Shown here piece by piece: positions 9,724 to 16,939 of a DNA stretch of 64,000 nucleotides (position 1 is the first letter of the stretch; every line of letters begins with the position of its first letter). A program made the translations under genes and the position numbers. Source of the stretch: Myxococcales bacterium UBA1660 (GTDB lineage: Bacteria > Myxococcota_A > Polyangia > Polyangiales > Houyiibacteriaceae); contig DCLA01000102.1 of the NCBI GenBank assembly GCA_002320815.1, positions 1 through 64,000 of the forward strand, in the 5' to 3' direction. A model generated the notes under the pieces. It saw only the letters and a list, made by a program, of their open reading frames with translations, was not told the origin of the DNA and made no database searches.

Positions 9724-10380
9724 GGTCCGTACCGAGTACAAGTGCCGGGTTCAGTGAGTGCCGCCCGGTTCACGGCGACCTGGGCGGCTTCGTGGCCAGG
9801 GCCCCGCTTGACCGACTTGGGCTGATTCCGCTGACACTTGATTGGTCCCCCCCCCGAAAGAAGATCTGCACCGAGTACTAGTGCCGAGTTCAGTGAGCGG
9901 AGGCCGGTTGACGGCGATTTGGGCTCCTTCGTGGCCGGGGCCCGGCTCGGCGGGCTTGGGCCGATTCCGCTGCCACGGGATTGGTCCCGTGCGCGACGAA
10001 AGCGTCGGTCTGAAGCCGGATGGACGGCGGACATCTCCCTCGGCGAGCAAAGAAGATAAAGAAGATCTGCACCAAGTACTAGTGCTGAGTTCAGTGAGCG
10101 GAGGCCGGTTGACGGCGATTTCGGCTGCTTCGTGGCCAGGGCCGGGCTCGGCGGGGTTGGGCCGATTCCGCTGCCACGGGATTGGTCTCGGGAAGATCTG
10201 CACCAGGTACAAGTGCTGGGTTCAGTGACCGGAGGCCGGTTGACGGCGATTTCGGCTGCTCCGTGGCCAGGGCCTGGGTCGTCCGGCTTCGGCCGATTCC
10301 GGTGACACGGGATTGGTCCACCGGAGCTCGAATGCGTCGGGCCCCATCCGGATGGAGGGCACACAGCTCCCTCGGCGAGC
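9724..10380 (+). repeat. Array of four 125-bp repeats with two tail modules
   Basis: Four imperfect direct repeats, each exactly 125 bp, lie at 9724-9848, 9863-9987, 10064-10188 and 10195-10319. Each runs from a GATCTGCACC-like start (GGTCCGTACC in the first) to GGGATTGGTC or a close variant. Units 2-4 are about 85-90% alike by eye; the first is the most diverged. A related tail module of about 60 bp (ending CCCTCGGCGAGC) follows unit 2 (9988-10049) and unit 4 (10320-10380). Spacers are 14, 76 and 6 bp. Because 125 is not a multiple of three, conservation cannot come from a repeated protein. Short complementary arms (GCCG/CGGC) occur inside the units. The array lies directly downstream of the transposase gene on the opposite strand, as REP-like elements do beside RAYT genes. 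Confidence 0.8.
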
Positions 10381-10411
10381 GCGTCGCAGGTTGGGCCCTC
10401 GGCGGCCGATG

Positions 10412-11716
10412 TCAGTGCTGGGGTGGTGGCTGGCCCCGGCGGCCTTTGCGGCGGCGCCAGTGGTCGCGGAGGCGGATGAGCCGGCTCGGGTGCTCTTGGC
10501 CGTCTCGGGGCCGGTAGTTGTCGAAGCGGTGGAGGGTGACCGCCGAGGGCCGGGGTCGGTTGGTGCTCTCCGCCGAGGCGGGCTCGTCGGGGTCCGGCTT
10601 GTCCTCCGGCTCGTCGCGGAGGAGCTCGTCGAGGCCGTCCATGACCGCCGCCCGGACTCGGTTGACCAGGTCCTTGTCGCGCTCGGCTTCGCCGGCGGCG
10701 ACGAGGGCCTTGGCCTCTTCCATGGTGATGCCGGGGGCGCTCACCCAAGCTTCGGGGTCCGGGTCGGCCACTTTGGCGTCGTAGCGGCGGCGCATCTGAT
10801 AGGTCCCGTGCGGGAAGACCGCGTCGCGGTCGCCGGCTTCCCAGCGCTTTCGGGCTTCGCGGTATTGCTTCCGCCACGCGGTGACCTCGACCGCGCCCTT
10901 CATGCGAGCCAGCGGGCCGCCCCCGACTCGGAAGCAGGGGACCGTTTGGCCGCCCGCTTCGCGGAGGGTCTTCGGTTCGTCGTAGGGGTGGATGGCGCGC
11001 ACCTCGTCCGGCGTGCGCACCGGGCGGCCCCTGCGGGCGTCGCGGATCTTCCGCTCCGCTTCTCGCTCGAGCTTGGTCAGGTGGTGCACCAGCGCATCCA
11101 CGTCGCCGCCGAAGGCGAGGAAGAGCAGGGGAGGGGGCTCGGTGCGAAGGCGGCGCCGCTTGGGGCCGCTGGCGAAGTAGACCTTCGGCATCTCGAACTC
11201 GATGCCGGCGCCGCTCTTCCACAGGGCCGGCGGCAAGGTCTGGCCGGGGATGCCGTCGCAGGTCTCCGAGAGCCCGGCCGTCGGCGGGTTGCAGCGCTCG
11301 TAGAGGACGCTGGCCATCTGCGCCTCGGCGTCCAAGAGGCGCATCACATGGGTCTGCCGGCCATCGAAGAGCTGGCCCGGCGCGTCGTAGCGCTCTTTGA
11401 CGAGCAGCACGTTCAGGGCGCAGCTCATCGAGTGGTTCAAGCGGTAGAGGAAGTCGCCCAGGCGCTCTTCCAGCAAAGTGACCGTCAGGTGGTAGTGGGA
11501 CCCGACCCGCACGGCGTGGTGGAGGGTGACCCCGCACTTCGCGCAGGCGAGCGCCAGGCACCAGAAGAAGATGTCGTCCACCTCCTCCGACCTTGGCGCG
11601 GATCCGCGACGCGGATCACCGACGATCCAAGTAGGCCTCCTGCCCCTCCCCGACCCCCGCACCTTCCTCGCGTAGTCCGCTCGGTGGAGTCGACCGCCGC
11701 ATACAGGAAGCTTCAC
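10412..11716 (-). CDS. Y1/HUH (RAYT-like, IS200-related) transposase
   Basis: A 434-residue protein matching the pattern of REP-associated and chromosomal Y1 transposases. An N-terminal region is followed by VDDIFFWCLALA, then the HUH-like metal motif in SHYHLTVTL (about residues 78-86), a helix with LGDFLYRLNHSMSCALN, and YERCNPPTAGLS. The last corresponds to the Y-x3-NPVRAGLV region that carries the catalytic tyrosine. The C-terminal 250 residues are highly charged and not recognised. Such enzymes nick single-stranded DNA at palindromic ends and are often single-copy and domesticated. The gene's start overlaps the stop of the antitoxin gene by 4 bp (ATGA), and its 3' end faces the 125-bp repeat array, the likely DNA substrate. 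That substrate link is inference. Confidence 0.75.
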   Translation of the reverse strand: MKLPVCGGRLHRADYARKVRGSGRGRRPTWIVGDPRRGSAPRSEEVDDIFFWCLALACAKCGVTLHHAVRVGSHYHLTVTLLEERLGDFLYRLNHSMSCALNVLLVKERYDAPGQLFDGRQTHVMRLLDAEAQMASVLYERCNPPTAGLSETCDGIPGQTLPPALWKSGAGIEFEMPKVYFASGPKRRRLRTEPPPLLFLAFGGDVDALVHHLTKLEREAERKIRDARRGRPVRTPDEVRAIHPYDEPKTLREAGGQTVPCFRVGGGPLARMKGAVEVTAWRKQYREARKRWEAGDRDAVFPHGTYQMRRRYDAKVADPDPEAWVSAPGITMEEAKALVAAGEAERDKDLVNRVRAAVMDGLDELLRDEPEDKPDPDEPASAESTNRPRPSAVTLHRFDNYRPRDGQEHPSRLIRLRDHWRRRKGRRGQPPPQH

Positions 11717-11940
11717 TCCTTGGCGTACTTTGCCCGGAGCTCGGCGCTCGCTTCGTCCCAGTCGCGGGCGTCGGTCTCGCCACTCTCCGCGGCTTCGACG
11801 CGACGCAGAACCTCGTCATCCCAGGCCCCCTCGACGTCATCCGCGGATTCACGCGGCACACTATCGAGCAGGCGCTCGGCCATCCGGCGCCGGTCGTCCT
11901 CCGGCAGCGCCAGGGCTTCATCCAGAATCTTCTTGGCCAT
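11713..11940 (-). CDS. Addiction-module antitoxin, TIGR02574/PF09720-type
   Basis: A small acidic protein (75 residues from the ATG at 11940; a GTG nine bases upstream is possible). The start MAKKILDEALALPEDDRRR and the tail with WDDEVLRRVEAAESGE are typical of the putative addiction-module component family. Its members neutralise a RelE/ParE-type ribonuclease or gyrase toxin and repress their own operon. The toxin gene normally follows directly, often overlapping. Here the next gene on the strand is the transposase, starting in a 4-bp overlap, and no ParE-like sequence is seen. So the antitoxin seems to be an orphan, or its partner has been replaced. Whether it is expressed or functional cannot be judged. 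Confidence 0.75.
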   Translation of the reverse strand: MAKKILDEALALPEDDRRRMAERLLDSVPRESADDVEGAWDDEVLRRVEAAESGETDARDWDEASAELRAKYAKE

Positions 11941-12036
11941 GGAGGTCACGACGACAGCTTACGAGCCTCGGGCCCCGGCTGCTACCGGTCCGGGGTCGGC
12001 CGCCGGGAGTCAGGCGGAATCTCCATCGAGGCCGAT

Positions 12037-12467
12037 GTGAATCTGACCGCTGGCGAGGAACGAGACCGCGCTCGGGTGGCCCTCCGAGAGCTGGCACCGC
12101 TCGTTCCCCGGGTCTGGTGCACGTCCGGTCGGAGGACCCGGGGCGGGAGGTCGATGTGGTCCTCCCGGCGCGCATCTTCGATGCGCTGCTCGAGTTGCTC
12201 CGGCACACCGCGGAGGGCAGCGCGGTAACCCTGGTTCCGGTGCACGCCGAGCTGACGACGCAGCAGGCGGCCGACTTGCTCAACGTGTCGCGGCCGCACC
12301 TCCTCGAGCTGCTCGAGGAGGGGGCCATCCCGTTTCATCGCACGGGCCGCCACCGACGGGTTCTCGCCCAGGACCTTTTCGCTTTTCGAGACCGTCGACG
12401 AGACCAGTCGCGCCAGGCGTTCGAGGAACTGGCCGCGGTGTCGCAGGACCACGACCTGGGGTACTGA
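12037..12467 (+). pseudogene. Excisionase-type HTH antitoxin of a PIN module, frameshifted
   Basis: The C-terminal two thirds are plainly an antitoxin of the HTH/excisionase family that pairs with PIN toxins: VTLVPVHAELTTQQAADLLN, SRPHLLELLEEGAIPFHRTG, HRRV, ending in DLGY. The expected N-terminus (from GTG at 12037, with RARVALRELAPLVP) is in another frame. The two halves join at the C-run near 12108-12112. One extra C there would restore a continuous protein through LVP-PGLVHVRSEDPG. This is either a single-base deletion in a homopolymer (a pseudogene) or a sequencing error. It would have bound DNA and repressed the module together with the toxin. The truncated toxin reads 5 bp downstream. 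Confidence 0.75.
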
Positions 12468-12472
12468 CCTCG

Positions 12473-12715
12473 ATGGCGAGCTTCCAGGTCGTCTACGACA
12501 CCTGCGTACTGGTTCCCGCTCCCCTGCGTGATTTGCTTCTGCGCGTTGCGGAGGCGGGGCTCGTCCGCGCGGGAATGAGCGAAGACATCCTGGACGAGCT
12601 GGAGCGGGTGCTCGATCGCGACTTCGAGGTTCCGACCTCCTCTGCGCACAGGCTCCGCGACCCGGTCCCCCGGGTCCCACCCGAGGAGTTCAGCGCACCA
12701 GGCACCGCCGCGTAG
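12473..12715 (+). pseudogene. PIN-domain toxin, C-terminally truncated
   Basis: The first 60 residues match the start of PIN-domain ribonuclease toxins: VVYDTCVLVPAPLRDLLLRV carries the first catalytic Asp, followed by MSEDILDELERVL. The family is usually 180-200 residues, but this frame stops at 80. Nothing resembling the remaining acidic residues of the active site is seen in the 65 bp before the next gene. The last 20 residues do not resemble the family. It lies 5 bp behind the frameshifted antitoxin, the normal order for this module. Most likely it is an inactive remnant whose 3' part was deleted. Confidence 0.75.
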
Positions 12716-12780
12716 CGGCGTACGCAGAACCCTCAATTTCGTCCGTACCGGGCGCCTGGGGTCGCTGCTATGCCTCACCG

Positions 12781-14055
12781 GTGACTCGTCCGTCGATCCT
12801 CCGCCGCGCCTTTGGGTGCGGTCGCTCCTGGGTTCTTCTGCTCCCGCTGGCGCTCTTCGCCTGCGGGGATGACGACGCGGAGGTGGTCGACATGGGCGAA
12901 CCCACAGCGGACGGTGGTCCGATGGACGCCTCCACTCCGGACCAGGGGGAGCCGGAGGTGGACATGTTCGTGCCCGAGACGTGCCCGGAAGAGGGCGCGA
13001 TGCGCGCGGCCTCGTGCGGGAACTGCGGGATGACGCAGGAGCGCTGCGAAGGGGGCACGTGGGTCGCCGGGGCGTGTCTCGCCGAGGGCGAGTGCGCTCC
13101 GGGGGCGCTGGAGGAGCGCAGCTTCGGGATGTGCGGCACGGAGGCGCGGCTGTGTACGGCGGAGTGCACGTGGCTCGACTGGTCGGAAGCGAGCGAGGAG
13201 ATGGGGGAGTGCACGCCGGGCGAGACCCAGACGGCGCAGGGCACCTGCGGCGCGGGCGAGGCCCAGCCGATGGAGTGCACCGACGGCTGCACGTGGCAGC
13301 CGACGGGCCCCTGCATGAGCGTGTGCGGCACGCTGCGGACGAGCCCGGCGGACTCGGAGGAGGTCTGCGTCCCGGCGGGCCAGTTCATCCGCGGTGACGA
13401 CCAGACGCCGGAGACGCCACGGGCGACCATCTTCGTCTCGAGCTTCGCCATCGACCGCTACCCGGTGACCAACCGCCGGTTCGCGCCTTGCTGGACGTCC
13501 GGCGCATGCACCGGGCTCTACGAGGACCCCGAGCGCTTCACGGACCCGGCGCTTCAGGACCAGTTCGTGCTCGGCGTTCGCTGGGAGACCGCGCAGCAGT
13601 TCTGCCAGTGGGATGGAGCTCGGCGGTTGCCGACCGAGGCCGAGTGGGAAAAGGCGATGCGGGGTCCGGCGCCGCGAGATACCGTGTTCGCTTGGGGCGA
13701 CGCGCAGGACTGCTCCATCTACCCGCTAGGAGCCGGGTGCCCCGGGGAGCTTGGTGAAGACGAGGCTGGCCAGAGGCCCTTTCACTCGCTCCCAGCAATC
13801 GTCAGCCCCTTTGGCGCCGAGGACATGATTGGCCAGAACGGCGAGTGGGTCAGCGATCTCTGGGACCCCGACTACCAAACGACCCCGGATAGTCGCCGCG
13901 ACGATCCTCAGGGGCCGTCCGGCCCCGGCGTCCTCCACGTCATCAAGTCCAACTGGCGCACCAGTTGGAGCGATCTCCGAATCTCCTCGCGGCGGAACGG
14001 TGGCGGCGGGACCTACTGGTCTCCCACCTTCCGCTGCGCTCGTACGGGCTTCTGA
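12781..14055 (+). CDS. Lipoprotein with FGE-sulfatase (SUMF1) domain
   Basis: A 424-residue lipoprotein from GTG at 12781: a basic n-region, WVLLLPLALFAC lipobox, then the CGDDD tract and an acidic linker. A Cys-rich region follows (residues about 60-185). The C-terminal half is an FGE-sulfatase/SUMF1 domain: VCVPAGQFIRGDD, FAIDRYPVTNRRF, AQQFCQWDGARRLPTEAEWE, FAWGDAQDC, NGEWVSDLW and FRCARTGF. The family includes formylglycine-generating enzymes, but most surface-exposed myxobacterial members lack proven activity and are thought to be binding or structural proteins. I see no clear catalytic Cys pair at the usual C-terminal position, so enzyme activity is doubtful. A related gene follows on the same strand. 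Confidence 0.8.
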   Translation: MTRPSILRRAFGCGRSWVLLLPLALFACGDDDAEVVDMGEPTADGGPMDASTPDQGEPEVDMFVPETCPEEGAMRAASCGNCGMTQERCEGGTWVAGACLAEGECAPGALEERSFGMCGTEARLCTAECTWLDWSEASEEMGECTPGETQTAQGTCGAGEAQPMECTDGCTWQPTGPCMSVCGTLRTSPADSEEVCVPAGQFIRGDDQTPETPRATIFVSSFAIDRYPVTNRRFAPCWTSGACTGLYEDPERFTDPALQDQFVLGVRWETAQQFCQWDGARRLPTEAEWEKAMRGPAPRDTVFAWGDAQDCSIYPLGAGCPGELGEDEAGQRPFHSLPAIVSPFGAEDMIGQNGEWVSDLWDPDYQTTPDSRRDDPQGPSGPGVLHVIKSNWRTSWSDLRISSRRNGGGGTYWSPTFRCARTGF

Positions 14056-14389
14056 ACGATGGGAAACTCGAGTCTCTTCGAACGGCCTCATGCCCGCCTC
14101 TCGGCCCTGGATACTTCAGCCTCCGAGTTCGCTTGCCGACCCGACAGGAGCTCCCGCCGGGAACCCAGAGCGACTTCGAGGCATCCAGCTGCAGCGGCGC
14201 GAGGCTGACCGTAATTTCACACAGAGCCGGCGCCCATCTCGGGTACCGCGGAGCGTTCCCGTCCGCGAGCATGCGCGCGACGAGACGCGCGTGAGACCGG
14301 TCGTGCTCACTACCTGCCTCCCTACTCCTCGTCCTCCTCCAAGCGCACACCGAGTCATGTCCGAACATATCGAGCAAACGGTCGCCACG
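14056..14389 (+). other. Intergenic stretch without a supported gene
   Basis: About 330 bp between two FGE-sulfatase lipoprotein genes. Open frames here are short continuations of the flanking genes in other phases. I see no hairpin with a T-run and no clear promoter. An in-frame ATG at 14357 could move the downstream gene's start into this stretch. Confidence 0.4.
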
Positions 14390-15718
14390 ATGGCCCTCTC
14401 TTCGGCACGGTCCGCGGTGCCCTGGTGCTGCATCGCGCTCGTCGCGGTCTTAGCGCTCGGATGCGGCGATGACGACGCGGAGCGCGAATGCCGCCCGGAC
14501 GAAGAGCGGGCTTGCTCCTGTGGCGGGACCCCGAGCGTGGAGTCGTGCTCGCCAACAGGGGCCTGGGGACCGTGCCAGTGTGACGACGCCGGTACCACGG
14601 CCCCCGATGGGGCAGCATGCGAATGCGCGAGTGGACGAGTGGAGACGCGCCCGACGGCAGACTGTGGCGAAGAGACTCGTGAATGCACTGACTGCGCGTG
14701 GGGCACCTGGCATCTGACAGCGGCAGGGGTGGAGGATCCCGTCTGTCTCCTGGGGGACACCAGGCTCGATCCGAGCGAAGCCGAGTTCCGGGATGGCTGC
14801 GCTCAGCCCGGCCCCATTCGCCATTACCCCTGCGTGGACTGCCGAGGGTTTGCCACGGAGCAGAGCGAGTGCGGCGGAGGCTGTCCTGGCGTCCGCCGAA
14901 CCGAACCGCCTGATGCCGAAGAGATCTGCGTCCCGAGCCGCAAGTATGTCCGGGGGTGTGAGGAGGAAGGCCGTGACTGCTACCCCAGGCACGAGGTTCA
15001 AGTCAGCGCCTTCTATATCGACAAGTATGAAGTGACGGTGCGCCGATACCAGGAATGTGTGCGCGACGGCGCCTGCACCCCGCTCGAGCCGTTTACGACC
15101 CGCGAAGATTCTACGATCCCAAACTTCACCTTTGACGACCTGAGCTTCGGCGATCCCTCCATCCCAGTCTGGACGGCTACGCATGCTCAGGCGGAAGCAT
15201 TCTGCGCCTGGGACGGGGCCGCCCTCATCTCTGGCGCCCAGTGGGAACTTGCCGCCATAGGCTACTACGACTCCGCTCTGTTGCCTGTAATGGAAGGTCG
15301 CGACTATCGAGCGCGAACTTACGCATGGTTGCTTGAATTGTGCTACATGCCTGCGTGCTTCGAGCAAACAATCTTGCCGCCGCGTGAGGCGTTTCCTTTC
15401 GATTATCTGGTCGATTATGGGCGTTCGAGTTCCATGACCGGCATCGAGAACCTCTTCTGGTTCTTCGAGTGGACCCGCGACAGCCTCGCACCCTACGACC
15501 CGCCAGCAGCGGTGGAACGCGACCCCGTGTCCCTCGGTGGTCCCCCCTACGAGCGTAGGGGGACCGCGGCTCAGGTGCCCGCAGGGACCCTCGATATCGC
15601 GGCCCGCGATGCGACAGCAGTCGGTCCTGAGTCTTTCCAGCCCTTCGAACTTCCCCCGCGCGCAGCAATACGTTGCGCGCGACAAGCCCTCTCGACTCCG
15701 GAGCGGCGCCGACCTTGA
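14390..15718 (+). CDS. Lipoprotein with divergent FGE-sulfatase (SUMF1-like) domain
   Basis: A 442-residue protein from ATG 14390 (ATG 14357 is in frame and would lengthen the signal peptide). The signal is CCIALVAVLALGC followed by GDDD. A Cys-rich region (CSCGG, CQCDD, CECAS, CVDCRG, CGGGCPG) precedes an FGE-sulfatase-like domain: EEICVPSRKYVRGC, FYIDKYEVTVRRYQECV, ATHAQAEAFCAWDGAALISG and FWFFEWTRD in place of the usual NVWEWTRD. The LPTEAEWE signature has decayed to LISGAQWELAA and the C-terminal fold motif is weak. It is probably a diverged paralogue of the upstream gene with a binding rather than catalytic role. It is a surface or periplasmic lipoprotein by its signal. Confidence 0.7.
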   Translation: MALSSARSAVPWCCIALVAVLALGCGDDDAERECRPDEERACSCGGTPSVESCSPTGAWGPCQCDDAGTTAPDGAACECASGRVETRPTADCGEETRECTDCAWGTWHLTAAGVEDPVCLLGDTRLDPSEAEFRDGCAQPGPIRHYPCVDCRGFATEQSECGGGCPGVRRTEPPDAEEICVPSRKYVRGCEEEGRDCYPRHEVQVSAFYIDKYEVTVRRYQECVRDGACTPLEPFTTREDSTIPNFTFDDLSFGDPSIPVWTATHAQAEAFCAWDGAALISGAQWELAAIGYYDSALLPVMEGRDYRARTYAWLLELCYMPACFEQTILPPREAFPFDYLVDYGRSSSMTGIENLFWFFEWTRDSLAPYDPPAAVERDPVSLGGPPYERRGTAAQVPAGTLDIAARDATAVGPESFQPFELPPRAAIRCARQALSTPERRRP

Positions 15719-15817
15719 GAGCCTCGAGCCAGGCCGAGCTCGGTGGGGCGCGCTCCGTGAACTCGCGCTGACGACAGCCGTCGGCTGCCCGACTCTGACC
15801 GAGCCCCCGGAGCGAAC

Positions 15818-16573
15818 TCAGAGGGGTAGGGCGGCGGAGGCGTCGATGCTGGCGTCGATGGCTTCGCGCAGGACGAGGTTCAGGTCGCTGACGTCGGCGC
15901 GGGCGCGGATGTCGGCGGTGTGGCCGCGCATGGTGCTGTCGGAGACGCTCAGGGACCGGGCGGCCTGGGTGGCGTTGAAGGTGTCCATCAGGGCGCGGAG
16001 GGCGGCGTGTTGGGCGGGGGTCAGGTCCAGGCGGTCCGAGAGGGTGGTGGCGCCGATCATCTTGGTCAGGCGGATGCGGGCGCTGGGGGTGCGCTTCCAT
16101 CGCTGGGCGGTGGTCTGGGTGCCCCAGGCTTCGTGATGGGCCTGGTGGCGGGCGCTGCCGTCGTCGGAGCAGACGACGGCGCCGGCCTCGAGGAGGGCGT
16201 GCACGCTCTGGAGGTCGGCGCGGCGTATGTCCACGACGAGGCGCAGGACGTGGGGGCGCGGGTGCAGCGCCTGGAGTAGGGCGGCGACGTAGGCGTGGCG
16301 ACTACTCTGGACGAGGCTGGCGCTGAGGGCGGTGGCCACGTGGACCGGGCGGGCGGCGCGGCCGACGCGGGCGGCGAGGCGGTCGACGCTGCCGACCATC
16401 TCGATGCGGCCCATGGCCGGGCCGCTCTCCGTCTCCCAGGCGTGGCGCCGCTTTCCTCCGCGCTCGAGCACGACCAGGGGCTGGTCGAGCCGCAGGTGGA
16501 TCCCGGACGGAGGCTCGGCTTCGAATCGCTCTTCGCGCGTCATGTCGCGCGGGATTTCGGACGGCGAGGTCAT
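15818..16573 (-). CDS. LuxR-type HTH DNA-binding protein
   Basis: A 251-residue protein with a C-terminal four-helix LuxR-like HTH: LTPAQHAALRALMDTFNATQ followed by AARSLSVSDSTMRGHTADI. The N-terminal 170 residues (LRLDQPLVVLERGG, VDIRRADLQSVHALLEAGA) have no clear phospho-receiver Asp pocket, though DIRRADLQSVHALLEAG resembles a receiver-like or STAS-like helix. Related myxobacterial proteins are annotated only as helix-turn-helix proteins. It is transcribed away from the TonB-dependent receptor gene, with a 350-bp divergent intergenic region. Regulation of that operon is possible but not shown by the sequence. Confidence 0.6.
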   Translation of the reverse strand: MTSPSEIPRDMTREERFEAEPPSGIHLRLDQPLVVLERGGKRRHAWETESGPAMGRIEMVGSVDRLAARVGRAARPVHVATALSASLVQSSRHAYVAALLQALHPRPHVLRLVVDIRRADLQSVHALLEAGAVVCSDDGSARHQAHHEAWGTQTTAQRWKRTPSARIRLTKMIGATTLSDRLDLTPAQHAALRALMDTFNATQAARSLSVSDSTMRGHTADIRARADVSDLNLVLREAIDASIDASAALPL

Positions 16574-16924
16574 CAGTTGCGTGTGGACTGCGATTACCCA
16601 CGCTGGGTGGACTCGCGGTGGGGGTCGCCCGGATGGTGACGCGAGTCCCCCCAGGCTTATCCCGACGTCGTCGCCTCATCGAGCAATATTCCATGGGCTC
16701 CGGCCGGGGCATCTCCCCTCCCTGGGTGAGGGGGGCGTTCGTTTGTCGTGAATCACGGGCGATCCGCGGGGGCTCGCTTGTGTGACGATCGTGTGACGTC
16801 GCCGGGCACCGGTTCTCGCCCCCACGGGGGCCGGGTTCCAGGTGCCCCTGGGGGCTGGTTCGAAGCGCCGCGGGGTCGGGTGTTGCGCGGGCGGGATTTC
16901 ATGTCAGCCTGGGCTCTGACGATA
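16574..16924 (+). promoter_or_regulatory. Divergent intergenic region upstream of the TonB-dependent receptor
   Basis: About 350 bp without a supported gene. It contains a direct repeat TGTGACG at 16781-16787 and 16792-16798, one helical turn apart, which could be an activator half-site pair. A CCCCTC/GAGGGG inverted repeat with a 7-base loop lies near 16714-16735. Both are by-eye observations. The region must hold the promoters of the LuxR-type gene (minus) and the receptor operon (plus). Confidence 0.4.
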
Positions 16925-16939
16925 ATGAAAGTAATTTTC
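16921..16939 (+). promoter_or_regulatory. Fur-box-like site over the receptor start codon
   Basis: The 19-mer GATAATGAAAGTAATTTTC matches 15 of 19 positions of the classical Fur box GATAATGATAATCATTATC. It stands out as an AT-rich island in about 70% GC DNA. It overlaps the chosen ATG (16925) of the receptor gene and its first five codons, so bound Fur would block transcription or early elongation. The match to iron-repression logic fits the iron-uptake genes downstream. Part of the low GC could simply encode the Lys/Ile/Phe of the signal peptide. Confidence 0.55.

Noticed and set aside
9751..10212. A 153-codon minus-strand frame of repeated peptides within the repeat array
   Set aside because: The unit length (125 bp) is not a multiple of three, so neighbouring units cannot encode a repeated protein in one frame. 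No homology-like pattern is seen.
9717..11561. A 614-codon minus-strand frame spanning the repeat array and the transposase
   Set aside because: It is a frame shadow: its second half translates the 125-bp repeats in changing phase and its first half runs out of phase with the transposase motifs.
12781..15718. Active formylglycine-generating enzymes
   Set aside because: The domain is present, but neither protein shows a clear catalytic Cys pair in the expected place and no sulfatase gene is nearby, so only the domain is claimed.
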